DNA of 64,000 bases, taken from positions 2,510,001 through 2,574,000 of the forward strand of contig CM064868.1 in assembly GCA_032719365.1 (NCBI GenBank), in the 5' to 3' direction. Made by a program: the position numbers and the translations under genes. The stretch is from Prinsepia uniflora (lineage: Eukaryota > Streptophyta > Magnoliopsida > Rosales > Rosaceae). Shown here in pieces: positions 35,201 through 45,673 of this stretch (positions are counted from its first letter, which is position 1; the number at the start of each line of letters is the position of its first letter). Below the pieces are notes generated by a model that saw only the letters and a list, made by a program, of their open reading frames with translations, had not been told where the DNA came from and ran no database searches.

Positions 35201-36060
35201 TATCTGATCGAGATCCCTGATTTACGTCCAGATTCTGGAAAAAATTACAGGAAGCTTTTGGGACGAGATTGCATTTTAGTACGGCATTCAACCCTCAGAC
35301 CGACGGGCAATTGGAACGGACCATCCAGACCTTGGAGGACATGATGAGAGCATGTGTTTTTCAATTCCAGGGTACTTGGGAGTCGCATCTACCATTGATG
35401 GAATTCGCCTACAATAATAGTTACCAAGCGAGTATTGGAATAGCTCCTTGTGAAGCCTTATATGGACGGCAGTGCAGAACCCCTTTGTGTTGGACTGAGG
35501 TGGGCGAAAGGAAAATGTCTAAATCCAAATTGATAGACTTAACGAAGGAGAAGGTTAAACTCATCCGAGACAGACTCAAGACAACCCAAGATAGACAAAA
35601 GAGTTATGCGGACCGCCGAGTCAGAGATCTTGAATTTGCAGTTGGAGATTGGGTATTCTTGAAGTTATCTCCTTGGAAAGGCATTATGCGATTCGGCAGA
35701 CGGGGGAAATTGAGCCCCCGTTTCATTGGACCTTATGAGATTGTTGAGAGAATTGGTCGGGTTGCCTATAGATTGGCATTACCTTCCAAGCTTTCTAGGG
35801 TCCATGATGTCTTCCATGTGTCAATGCTGCAGAAATATGTGTATGATGAGTCCCATGTGTTGGAGGAACAGACCGTTGAACTCAGAGAAGACCTAAGCTT
35901 TGAAGAACAACCTGTACAGATCTTAGACCGAAAGGATAAACTGCTTCGACGAAAGACGATTCCCTTAGTGAAGGTTCTTTGGAGAAATCAGAATGTAGAA
36001 GAGGCTACATGGGAACCTGAGACACAGATGCGAGAGCAATACCCGTATTTGTTTCATTGA
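32294..36060 (+). pseudogene. pol of element D, multiply broken
   Basis: Protease region (32721-33071) has DPG at 32805-32813 where related elements have D(S/T/A)G, then a stop at 33069. A deletion of roughly 25 codons and a frameshift near 33375 join the end of the protease linker to the reverse transcriptase. The reverse transcriptase and RNase H frame (33391-34317) is intact with FIDD at 33724-33735. Seven stops in one frame follow at 34315, 34375, 34528, 34594, 34855, 34978 and 35218, crossing RNase H and integrase. The last 263 codons (35269-36060) keep the integrase end and chromodomain-like tail (IPLVKVLWRNQNVEEATWEP) to a natural stop. Confidence 0.93.
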
Positions 36061-36078
36061 AATTTCGGGGACGAAATT

Positions 36079-36095
36079 TCTTAAGGGGGGAAGGT
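36079..36095 (+). other. Polypurine tract of element D
   Basis: TCTTAAGGGGGGAAGGT directly before the 3' LTR start TGTAACACCC. It is identical to the tract in element C. Confidence 0.87.
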
Positions 36096-39011
36096 TGTAA
36101 CACCCTGGAAATTCGGAAAATGTAATTTTTTTTTAAAATAATGAATAAATGACGTTTTTACCCTTGTGAATAGTATGGTCAATTTGTTGACTTTTTGATT
36201 GGTGAATCAAACGAACATTGACCGATGACCGTGACGTAGTTCGGGACGTCATGAGTCCATAGACAGGTGGCACGTCCAATTTCGACGATCAGAGAAAAAG
36301 TTATGACGTTCGGAAGTTCGAGGGCATTTTCGTAATTTGGACGACAATGGGGAAAATGTTGACTTTTTGTTTGACAACTAATTTTCACACGATTCGAGGA
36401 CCGTTAGGTAGGTCTCGATGCCCTGAGTACAACGACAGGCGACACGTCGAAAACGGAGTTTGGGTGACCAAGTGACAAGTCACGGAAGTCTAGGGGCAAA
36501 ATAGTAATTTGTCGAACCAGGGGCAAATTGGTCTTTTAACCATGATCAGACAATGACACCTGCCCTTTGTCTTCTTCTTGCCCCTGAGAACATGGAATCG
36601 GGTCTTAAGGAAAACATAATCATATGGACATTAACCCCTAAATCATGGCTTGTCTTAATCATTGCCAATTTAACAACTGATAACCCATTTGTCTCAGCCT
36701 CATTGTGTATTTGTGTAATTGAGAAACCGAAATGAGAGAAAAGGAACTCGAGAGACTGAGAGGTGACAGGTGTACACAGTTCGAAAATTCAGAAAAATCA
36801 AGGGAAATTCGAATTCGAAATTGTGAGCTAGGAGAAGGGAAATTGAGGATTGAATTAAGCTTATGGGATCAAAATGAAACTGTCTGCAACAAAAACGAAG
36901 AGAAATCGTGTCGAATTGGGGAAGAACAGAAGCTTCCATGGCTACTTAAAATCGAGCTTGGGTTCTACTAGATGGAGGTAAGGAATTATCAAATTGATCT
37001 TGTAAAAACGTTCCTTACACTCTCACGATACTAACTGTATGAATTAATTTAAAAATCAGGGACGAAATCGATAAACCCGAATTGAAAACCCGTCGAAGGT
37101 TGATCGTGATGTCGTGAGGTTTTGGACCCTAATTGAGGTAATTGAACTTGCAGAACTTGAATTCAGTTGGATTAGATGGGATCAGTTGAAATAATGGGTC
37201 GATTTGAGGTTGCATTGAATGAGTTTGAATCGGGTTCTATCGCGGGTTTTCCAACCCGTTTATCAGACAATCCGGGTGAAGACGACGTACTGTAGCAACA
37301 CTGTGCTACACGTGTGGCTTTCACGCGCAGCCGCTTGCGGCGGAGCGTGAGGGCGCGTGGATGGGAATCCGGCGAAGTGGTCAACATGAAACTTGATGTT
37401 CTCGATGATACGAACCTATCTGCGTTGGTTTCGGGTCAATCGGATATATTTTCGGAGTAGTTTCGAGTACCCGATGCGTTTAGTTTATATTTAAATAATA
37501 TTATAAAATTCCGACGATTAGGGGATTCTTATATGAGGACCATATGATAGTCTTGTAACCTTAAATCACTTTGTTTGACAGGCTGGAATATTCCCGGGAC
37601 GTCAGAAGAAAGCGAACAGCTCGAGGCTGAGCAATCCGGACGGTGTGTGTGAGTGGACTTTGTTTTCTACCTGTGATGCATGCATATATGATTTAAATGC
37701 TTTATTATATGATTTGATATGATTTGGCATGATTTATATTTCAATCTTGTGATTTCTCGATTTTATGGATTATTATATTATTTTTAGCACGATTTTCGAG
37801 AAATTGTGAAATTGATGTTTTGGGCGTAGGCCCGGGATTGAAAATGATTTTTTGACTCGGGTTATGAGTCAGGAAATTGAAAATGATATTTGGACTCGGA
37901 TTATGAGTTAGGGATTGATTTTATGGATTTACGTGATCGTGGCAACTCGGGTTTACGCTTGCACGGATTTGCGTGAAAATGATATTTTGGGCTTGAGACC
38001 CAATGAAATTGTGGTTTTGGTTGGATTTGTATTTCCATGTGGTTACATGATGATATTGATGATTTTCGGATTTATAAAGTAAATCGGGACTTGGGGCTGA
38101 GACCCTGTATTGAAAATGATTTTGATTTCAAGCGCAACTGTTTTCACTAATTTTTGTGATGATGATATGTTGCGGATATTTAGGGCTTTCGGGTGAAAAT
38201 ATGTTTTTCCCCGGAGTGCACCCTGGAGATAACGCTCGCCTTCGGGATGGAAGTGTTTACCCAGAAGAGGTCACGTAGCACGGTCTTTGTCGTGCAGCCG
38301 AGGGAGGCTCGACTCAGACCAGAGTGCTGGATTATATATGGATCGGTAAGTGATGTGTTCATGAGATCCGGATTGCCGGCTGGTGATGTGTTCACAGCGG
38401 CGGATGCTCGGATTTTGAGTGGTCCTTGAGCCTATTGATTTACACGCGTTGCAGGGATAAACGTGACTCTAAGCAACATGATATGGAAATAAGTCCCGTG
38501 GTTTTGTGGAAAATGTTTTGATTTTATTGGTCCACTGAACATATTTGACTGATTTCTTATTATTACTCGTGTTTTATGATATGCATGCATGTTTGTGAAA
38601 ACTGGAGGGGAAACTTTGAGTTTTGGTAAATGTATTTAGAAAAGTTTATTTTATCCATTCACACCTTTAATGTTTTTATTCACCCTCCAGGCCAGTGCAC
38701 AGGTACGGGGGCTAGAAACGAGGCAAACGAGGCAAAAGAATAAGTAAACCGTTGCGCACTCAGACACTCTACATAGTAGGAATTTGATCCCTATCTGTAA
38801 TAGTACCTATGCTCTGTATTGTCGTTGACTAGTCAAACTTGTGACGTCTTTGGTCTATAAAACTTAACTATTCCTTGTCTGACAATGTTTTTGGGATTTG
38901 TTGTGTGGTGTATGTATATAAGTTTGGTTACTTGTGGTACTTTTTAGTTATTGTCAGACGAGAGCAGGATTCATCACGACTATCGAGGGATAATTGGGAT
39001 GGGTCTTGTCA
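36096..39011 (+). mobile_element. 3' LTR of element D (2916 bp)
   Basis: Starts TGTAACACCCTGGAAATTC and ends GGGTCTTGTCA. It holds the duplicated block (from about 36229 and 36401), the GC-rich CACGCGCAGCCGCTTGCGGCGG box (37323-37345), GTGAGTGGAC (37649-37658), ATGCATGCATATATG (about 37676), GAGTC/GGGCC-type repeats (37820-38110) and a diverged ATCCATTCAC (38653-38662). It is the intact reference for the damaged 5' LTR. Confidence 0.92.
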
Positions 39012-39970
39012 CTAGAGGTTAACGACGTTAACGTGGCACACCACATAATCTTGTCAGGTCATATGTCAGACCAGGGTTGGTGCCACGTGGCGAGTTGTTA
39101 GGAACTATCAGTGCTGACGTGGCAGATGCTAATGTCAGCAGATACGTAAACGTGTCAGGTGGTGACACGTGACACCAATAAGGTGGAGCCATGTGGCAGG
39201 CTGTCAACAAATTTCACATATTAGGTTGTCAAGCTGACGTCCGCAGTGACATCAGTGTTGACCGACGTTGACCAAACTTTGACCAGCGCGTGTGGGAGCA
39301 TGGGCTCGAATTTTGAGGTCAAATTGGTCTTTTTTAAAAAGGTTTTGACATTCTAAATCCAATGGTGCTGGTTTCAGGTCGATCAGAGATCATTTAGTTG
39401 GTATGTTGGAGGTTTTTCTCCTCGGGAAGCATGTGTGGGACAAGTATTCTGTTCCAGAGTTTTTGGGGATTTTTTATATGAACTTATATTGATTGTTAAT
39501 GACCCTTGGGTATGACTTTGATAGGCCCAGACGTCTCAAAGATTTCAGATTGGCTTACGACTTGTGTTTGGAGCAAGCGGTGGTACGTGTGAGTGGACTT
39601 TTGTGTTTCCTAACTTTATGCATGTATTTTTGTATAGTTTTTACACGATTTATAATGAGGACTATGATATGACTGTGATTTTATGTGACTGTGATATGAT
39701 GTGACTATGAATATATGATTATCTTGTTATTTGTGATGTGAAATGCTATGAGGATTGGGATGATGTGAGATGTGATTGATGGCCCACTCGAGATGCCGAT
39801 TGTAATAGATAGTCATGGACGTTGAACTAGGCTCCATCATTCCCTAGACTCATCTCGGACGTTGAGTGATATTAGCTTACCGGTAGTGCACCTTGATATG
39901 ATGCTTCAACAACAGATGTCGGCTGATATAATTGGTTGGTTCAGTACGTTGGTTATTTCGATATGGCTGG
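39012..39970 (+). mobile_element. Solo LTR F, middle piece
   Basis: Starts with the second CTAGA copy left by D and ends with GCTGG duplicated by E. It contains an ACGT-core array at 39030-39250 (GGTTAACGACGTTAACGTGG, GCCACGTGGC, CTGACGTGGC, GACACGTGAC), GTGAGTGGAC at 39589-39598 and TATGCATGTA soon after. Confidence 0.83.
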
Positions 39971-42834
39971 TGTAACGACCCGTCCCGGGAGTTAGGATTA
40001 AGGAAGTCATTAGTAACGGATTAGTGAGCTTAATCGGTGTTTAGTTGGCTACGTTTGGCTTGTTAGTGTAGAATGATGATTTTGCCCCTAGTTTGGGCAA
40101 AATGTTGACTTTGAGTTCGGGCTGTCAATTGGATATTGACCGATGACCGTGACGTAGTTCGGGACGTCACGAATTCGTAGACAGGTGGCACGCCCGATTC
40201 CGACATCCGAGGAGGAAGTTATGATGTTCGGAAGGTTGAGGGCATTACCGTAATTTGGGTAAACGAAGGGGAAAAGTTGACTTTTCGTACGATAGGGTTT
40301 TTATACGTAGTCCGAGGACCGTTAGGTAGATCTCGTCGTCCTGAGTTCAACGACAGACGGCATGCTTTAATCGGACGTCGGACGATCGAGATACGGGTCT
40401 AGAACGGTGAAGGGCAAAACAGTAATTTTAACTCACAGGGGCATTTTGGTCTTTTGGGTGCTTTGGGATTTGTGCAAATAGGATGAGGACAAGTATGCAG
40501 TGCTAATTGGGATATTTTGGATTAGGACCATTGGATTGAGGACACGTGGGTTGTGTGTAGTGGGTTCTAGGGTGCACGGGCAATAATTAAAATTGTGCCA
40601 GTGTGTGTAGCTGTGTTCGAAGAGAGAAGAACAGAGACTGGGCAGAGGGGTGAAATCGATTAGTTGCTGGGTGAGAGTGTGAGTTTTTTTAATTCAGTAA
40701 GTGAGAGCAGTGAGAGATGGTGAGACCAGTGAGTGTGTAGGTTGCACTGAAGTGAGTTCGGGTGTGTGAGAGGTGGGAGTTCTCAGAAAAACAGAGAGGG
40801 GTGTTGGCGGTGGTGCTGTCGTGTAATTGATCAATCGAGGCTGGTGGTGGTGTCCAGAGGACGGAGGAGGACTAGAGGAGTCGAGTGGGCACGACGGAGC
40901 TCACGGCGGCGGCCTGAGCACAGGTAATTCCGTAATTCCATAAGTTCTTTAAAATGCTCTGTTTTCCAGTTTAGGTTCAGACGTTGAGTCGTGAAGTTTG
41001 GGGTCAAGTCGAGGGGTTTGGTGAGTGCTAGTCGACTCAGTGAGTCCCTAGGGAGCTTCTGGTTGTGAAGCCGTGAAGAGGAAGTGTACGGGTGGTCGAA
41101 TTGTGGAACAGAGTTTTGGGAGGTTTCGGGTTCGAGTTATGGAGGTGTGTTTTAGGTCGTGATGTCGAGTTTTTAAGGTTGGATTGAATTGCTTAGGATA
41201 GGACGAAGCTAGGGGAGGAAAAAGGAAGGAAAACGGAAGGCGGATGGCGGAGAACCGGCCACGCCGGTCCAGAACAGTGACTGCTCGAGGTTGAAGATGA
41301 ACAGTGTTTCTGTTCAGACGCATGAGCCCACGCGTAGCCATTTTGGGCGGCGCGTGGAGGCGCGTGCGGTGCTTTCTGGGGAAACTTCCAACTAGGTTTT
41401 TGGTCTATAAGTTGTAACGAGTCTTTTGAGATAGGTTTCGGGTTAATCGGACGTTGAATTGAGTTAGTTCTACGAGGTTGAAGGTTTAGGGTCTTGGTTC
41501 GTTACGTTTAGAATCCGGGGAATTTTGTGGAGAATTAGGAGAACCTTCGTTAACGTGTTAGTGACGTAGTATGGTGACTTGTGACAGGATCGGGAATCCC
41601 CGAGGAGGTCGAGGAACGTGCAGAACGTTCGGGACGCGAGTAACGTGCCGGGTATCTGTGAGTGGACCCCTTCTCTATAACTGAGCATGCATAACTGCTT
41701 TTAATTACTTGTTTTACGGCTTTATATGTGATTTGATGTTTACTGAATATGCTATAACTATTTTACTTAGTTGCACGTTTTTCGAGAAAGTACAGTTTTT
41801 AGCACGTTTTACGAGCAGGACGTTGGGATTTCAAACGATAAAGGGTGTTCAATGATTATAAAGGGATTTTGGAACATGATTTTGATGATCAAAAGTTTTC
41901 GGTTTTAGAATCCGATTTCGGAAAGAGGAATTTGGTTTTAAAATTGAAAAGTAGATTTCCGGATTTTGGTTCGGAATGACGGTTCTGGATGCTGGAAGGG
42001 CTTCAGACCAGTGGTTTTGGATGTGGATTTAGAAATGGTTTTCAAACGGTTTTGTATTGGATTTGCTGGATCTGGTTATTGGGTTTAAAGACCCGGATTA
42101 TGTTTGATGGGGGACGGGCCCAGATTGGGTTTAAAGACCCAGATTGAGTTTAAAGACTCGGATATATTGATATTTCCCCCGTAGGCCTGTTGAGTTTAAA
42201 GACTCAAGAGTTTAAAGACTCGGATTATATTGAGGCCTGGATTGAGTTTAAAGACTCGGGAGTTTAAAGACTCGGATAAATCCAGCAGGTTTGATCGGAT
42301 GATTATATTGGTATTCGATGTTTTATTGCTAATGTTTTATAACGTTATTATACTGTGTTTATGTTGCTGCGGTTTTCATGATGAACATAATGTGATTTAT
42401 ACTTGTTTTCGGAAATTGGGTTATGCATGCATGTTTTCAAAACGGAGGGCCAAACCCTGGTTTGTTTACGAAATGGTTTTTGAACTTTTATTCTTTATGG
42501 TCCACTCACACTTTCTGTTTTAAATTGCCCTCCAGGTCGTGGAGCGAGCGCGGGGGTTGACGTTGAGGCAGCGTCGAAGGCATAGAATACTCGAGAGTTT
42601 TCCCGGAGTGTTTCCAATTTTTCGTTGTGCGTGTACTCTGTGTATCGGCTTTGTTTTCCTTTGTTTGGTACTATGCTCTGTATAACCGTTGACTCTGGGG
42701 TGTTTTAAATTCTCTTGCGTCTGACAATGCAATTTGTGGTTTTCGTGAGGTTGTTTTGGTTTTTCGTTTTTGGGTTATCAGACGGGAGCAGTGTTTAGTC
42801 ACTAATCCTGGGGGATTAGTGGTGGGCCCTGACA
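39971..42834 (+). mobile_element. Solo LTR E (2864 bp) nested in LTR F
   Basis: Starts TGTAACGACCCGTCCCGGGAG and ends GGTGGGCCCTGACA; target duplication GCTGG is perfect (39966-39970 and 42835-42839). It carries the duplicated block (about 40146 and 40317), a GC-rich GCGGCGCGTGGAGGCGCGTG box (41349-41368), GTGAGTGGAC (41658-41667), a hairpin array (42081-42273), ATGCATGCATG (about 42423) and GTCCACTCAC (42500-42509). No coding capacity is visible. Confidence 0.92.
42081..42273 (+). repeat. 14-bp hairpin repeats with paired changes in LTR E
   Basis: GGGTTTAAAGACCC at 42081 and 42127; GAGTTTAAAGACTC at 42146, 42192, 42208, 42244 and 42260. The G/C pair at positions 2 and 13 is replaced by A/T in both arms together, while the loop is unchanged. 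Confidence 0.9.
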
Positions 42835-43376
42835 GCTGGTGCTATGTGATTGGTATGCTTCTGCACTGATGTGGTCATGTCATTGTTGATATATTAACAT
42901 GGTTGGCTTTCTATTTTTTTGAGTATGTGATTTTGTCTAGTCTTATGTGCAGTGATGTTTACTATGGTTTCATGTTGGTAAGGTTTATGACGTTATTGAT
43001 GTTCTAGTTATTGCACGTATTTTGAGATTGATGTTTTATTTGTAAATTCGATGCATGCATAACTTTATTAAACAAAAGGTTTAATGATTGGCTTCGGAAA
43101 ATGATTTTTCTAATCCTTTATTTTGTCCACTCACAATTTTTATTGGTTATGACACCCTCTAGGTTGACCGCGAACGCGAGTTGTGTGAAGACTGAGGCAT
43201 CACAAAGAGTGCGTACTCTGATCATGTTAGTTAGTATGTAGTAGTGTCCCTGGTCTGACACATGGTTAGGATGTTTACTTAATCCTAAGGGTATTATGGT
43301 CTTTTTTACAAGGTCGTGTCAGACGGGAGTAAGTCCCCCACGTTAATCAAGAGGGATTACGGGAAGGGTCATGTCA
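42835..43376 (+). mobile_element. Solo LTR F, last piece
   Basis: Runs from the second GCTGG copy to GGGTCATGTCA at 43376, followed by TGTAT (43377-43381), which matches 25620-25624. It contains GATGCATGCATAAC (about 43050) and GTCCACTCAC (43125-43134), the closing partners of the elements at 39589 and after. Confidence 0.85.
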
Positions 43377-43381
43377 TGTAT

Positions 43382-45673
43382 CCACACGTGTTTCTCCTTT
43401 GCAATGACTAAGTCGTCTAGCCCTTTTGCTTTATGACAGTTTCAGCGCTATGTCAGTGTTATTTCCGTAAATCATGTGTATGCTTCCTCATGATCTAGCT
43501 GGTGGATACTAGTTGGGGTTTGACTTTGAGTCAAATTTGGTCTTTAATTTCTTAAATCCCCTATGAAGGCTCGTAATGGTTTATTTCGAGTGTAAATACG
43601 ATCTGCATCCAGTAATTAACAAAAGCTAGAGGATGAAGCCTAGGGGCTGGATGACCTAGCTGACAAACAACACTACTGATTCCGACTCAAGAATCACTTT
43701 TCTCTCTTCAAGATCCCACATTATTGTAAGCCCAAAGAAAATAACCCCATAATTCAGCCTCGATAATTTGTCCTAGCCATAAATTCACATAAAATCTATG
43801 AACCTAGTGCTTGGCACTATTACGAACAACACCCCATCAACGATGCTCCCAATCTCCCCTGATCTACTGCCATTAGAGTCAATATTGGTAGTCCCAATTA
43901 CCTAGTAAGGATTAAAATATCGATATCGACGAAAATATCGTTAGTTAAATTTACGGATATCTCGACGGATATATCGATATCATTTACGATCAACAAAAAT
44001 GACAAAAATTTAGTTTAAAAGTTGGAAATTTTTAATGAAACTTTGGGAAAAACTTAAGTACCCAATAATGGTTATATATGACTAATAAAAACTTAAGTAC
44101 CCAGTTGTGATACAATATGGTATCATATTATTCATCATATATTTAAAATTATATATTATGGTTCTGACTATAACTAATAATATAAAATCTTAAACATAAA
44201 TATAAATTGAAGTGAATTACTATAATTGAATGTTAATCTAGTTAAAAACATAACAATGGCATAAAAAAAATTCAATGAAAGAAAAATGATAAAATAAGTC
44301 CAAATATATTTAAAATGGAAAAAAAAAAGATGAAAAAATAGGGCCAAATTTTATTCAAAATTGGAAGGAATGGATTAAAAAAAATCAATCAGCAACAAGC
44401 TTAGAACCCAGGCCCCTAAGAAGAAAACTAACTACAAAGCTAACTCGGCTAAGCTAGCCTTGTTGTAAGTTTATGCTTGTATAATATATGACTAAAAAAA
44501 CAGACAGTCATTTTCTTCCTTAGCCGGGTCTGCAACTCGAGTTTTCCAACCTGGCGACTTGACCCGACTAAAACTCCTTAGTTTTACATTTAATTTTCAC
44601 TAATAAATATCTTATCTTAATCGTTTTGATCCTATAAAGAGATATGTGAGCTCAGAACAAGAAAATTTGGTGAAATACCAGTCAATTTCCTTAAACTCCC
44701 TGTAGGAGTCGCCCTCCCAAAATCTCGATATTTGGAGGGCGAGCCCCATACAGGTCTTTCGATGTGGGTACCGACATCCCACTTCCTTAATAACAGAGAG
44801 GTAAGCTAATTTCATAGGAGTGATGTTATTTAGACTTATTGAGTTGATCATATTTAGTGACACACCTAACGTAGTAATAAATGGATGATATTATTTAAAT
44901 AAATTAAATTATCTGTGCATCTACTCCATCATTCATTAATTTTTCCATTAAGTGTTACCAAATATAATCAATTTAGTGTATTTAAAGAATATTACTCTTT
45001 TTTTTTTAAAAACTTATCCATGGGCTTTCTTTTATTAGAGTAATTGTTGATATTAGCAAAAAAAAAAAAAATTGCTTATATGTTTACCTCATAATTAGAA
45101 TATGAATTAATTAATGAGTCCTCCAACTCCTATTATGTTTTATTGATGCTTTTAGAACGTATCCTCCAAAACTCCTATTATATAATTGTTGTATTTATGA
45201 GTTATTTAGATTTTAAGATATCTATTAATATTTACATGATCCTAAAATTTAAATAACTTTAGTTCGAATATGACTACTTAAATGTTTATATTACACTATT
45301 TTCATACTAATTTTAACATTATTGGGAAAAAAAAACATTTCCTATTTACAGTAACATTTGTTCAACCGAAACCTATTTTATACGACCAACCAAACATCAA
45401 CTGGCTTCCGTTGGCAAACAAAATTAACAAGTGATGCAAGACTTCACCATACAACACATGAGGGCGTCCACTTGCTATCCTATACTCTACCCTCCCCTCC
45501 AAAAGTGAAAAGCCCAAAAAGTCCTCTTTCCCCTACCATCGCGGTCAGTCACTCACGGACTGACTGTGTTGCACTCAAAGTACCTCCTCCTTCTTCCACT
45601 TCCAGACGCCCAAGCTCTCTCTGAGACTCTCTCTAGACGCCAATGTGATCCCTCCAAGTCCCCACATCGTACA
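43382..45673. other. Intergenic region and probable promoter of the phosphorylase gene
   Basis: No gene is visible. A patch at 43915-43995 is packed with ATATCG and TCGATATC palindromic words (CGATATCGACGAAAATATCG and similar), which looks like a repeat relic. 44000-45330 is AT-rich. A pyrimidine-rich stretch (45580-45660) before the ATG looks like a 5' leader. A TCCTATACTC near 45478 is a weak TATA candidate. The 83-codon minus frame at 44612-44863 has no recognisable domain. Confidence 0.4.

Larger units (their letters stand above)
26517..39011 (+). mobile_element. Complete but inactive Ty3/gypsy chromovirus D, nested in LTR F
   Basis: 5' LTR (26517-31610, carrying insertion H), primer-binding site, gag, pol, polypurine tract and 3' LTR (36096-39011), with a perfect target duplication CTAGA (26512-26516 and 39012-39016). 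Proteins resemble those of element C (same order, FIDDIL, chromodomain-like tail) but the two are clearly diverged. Many stops, one internal deletion and frameshifts show it is long inactive. Confidence 0.94.
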
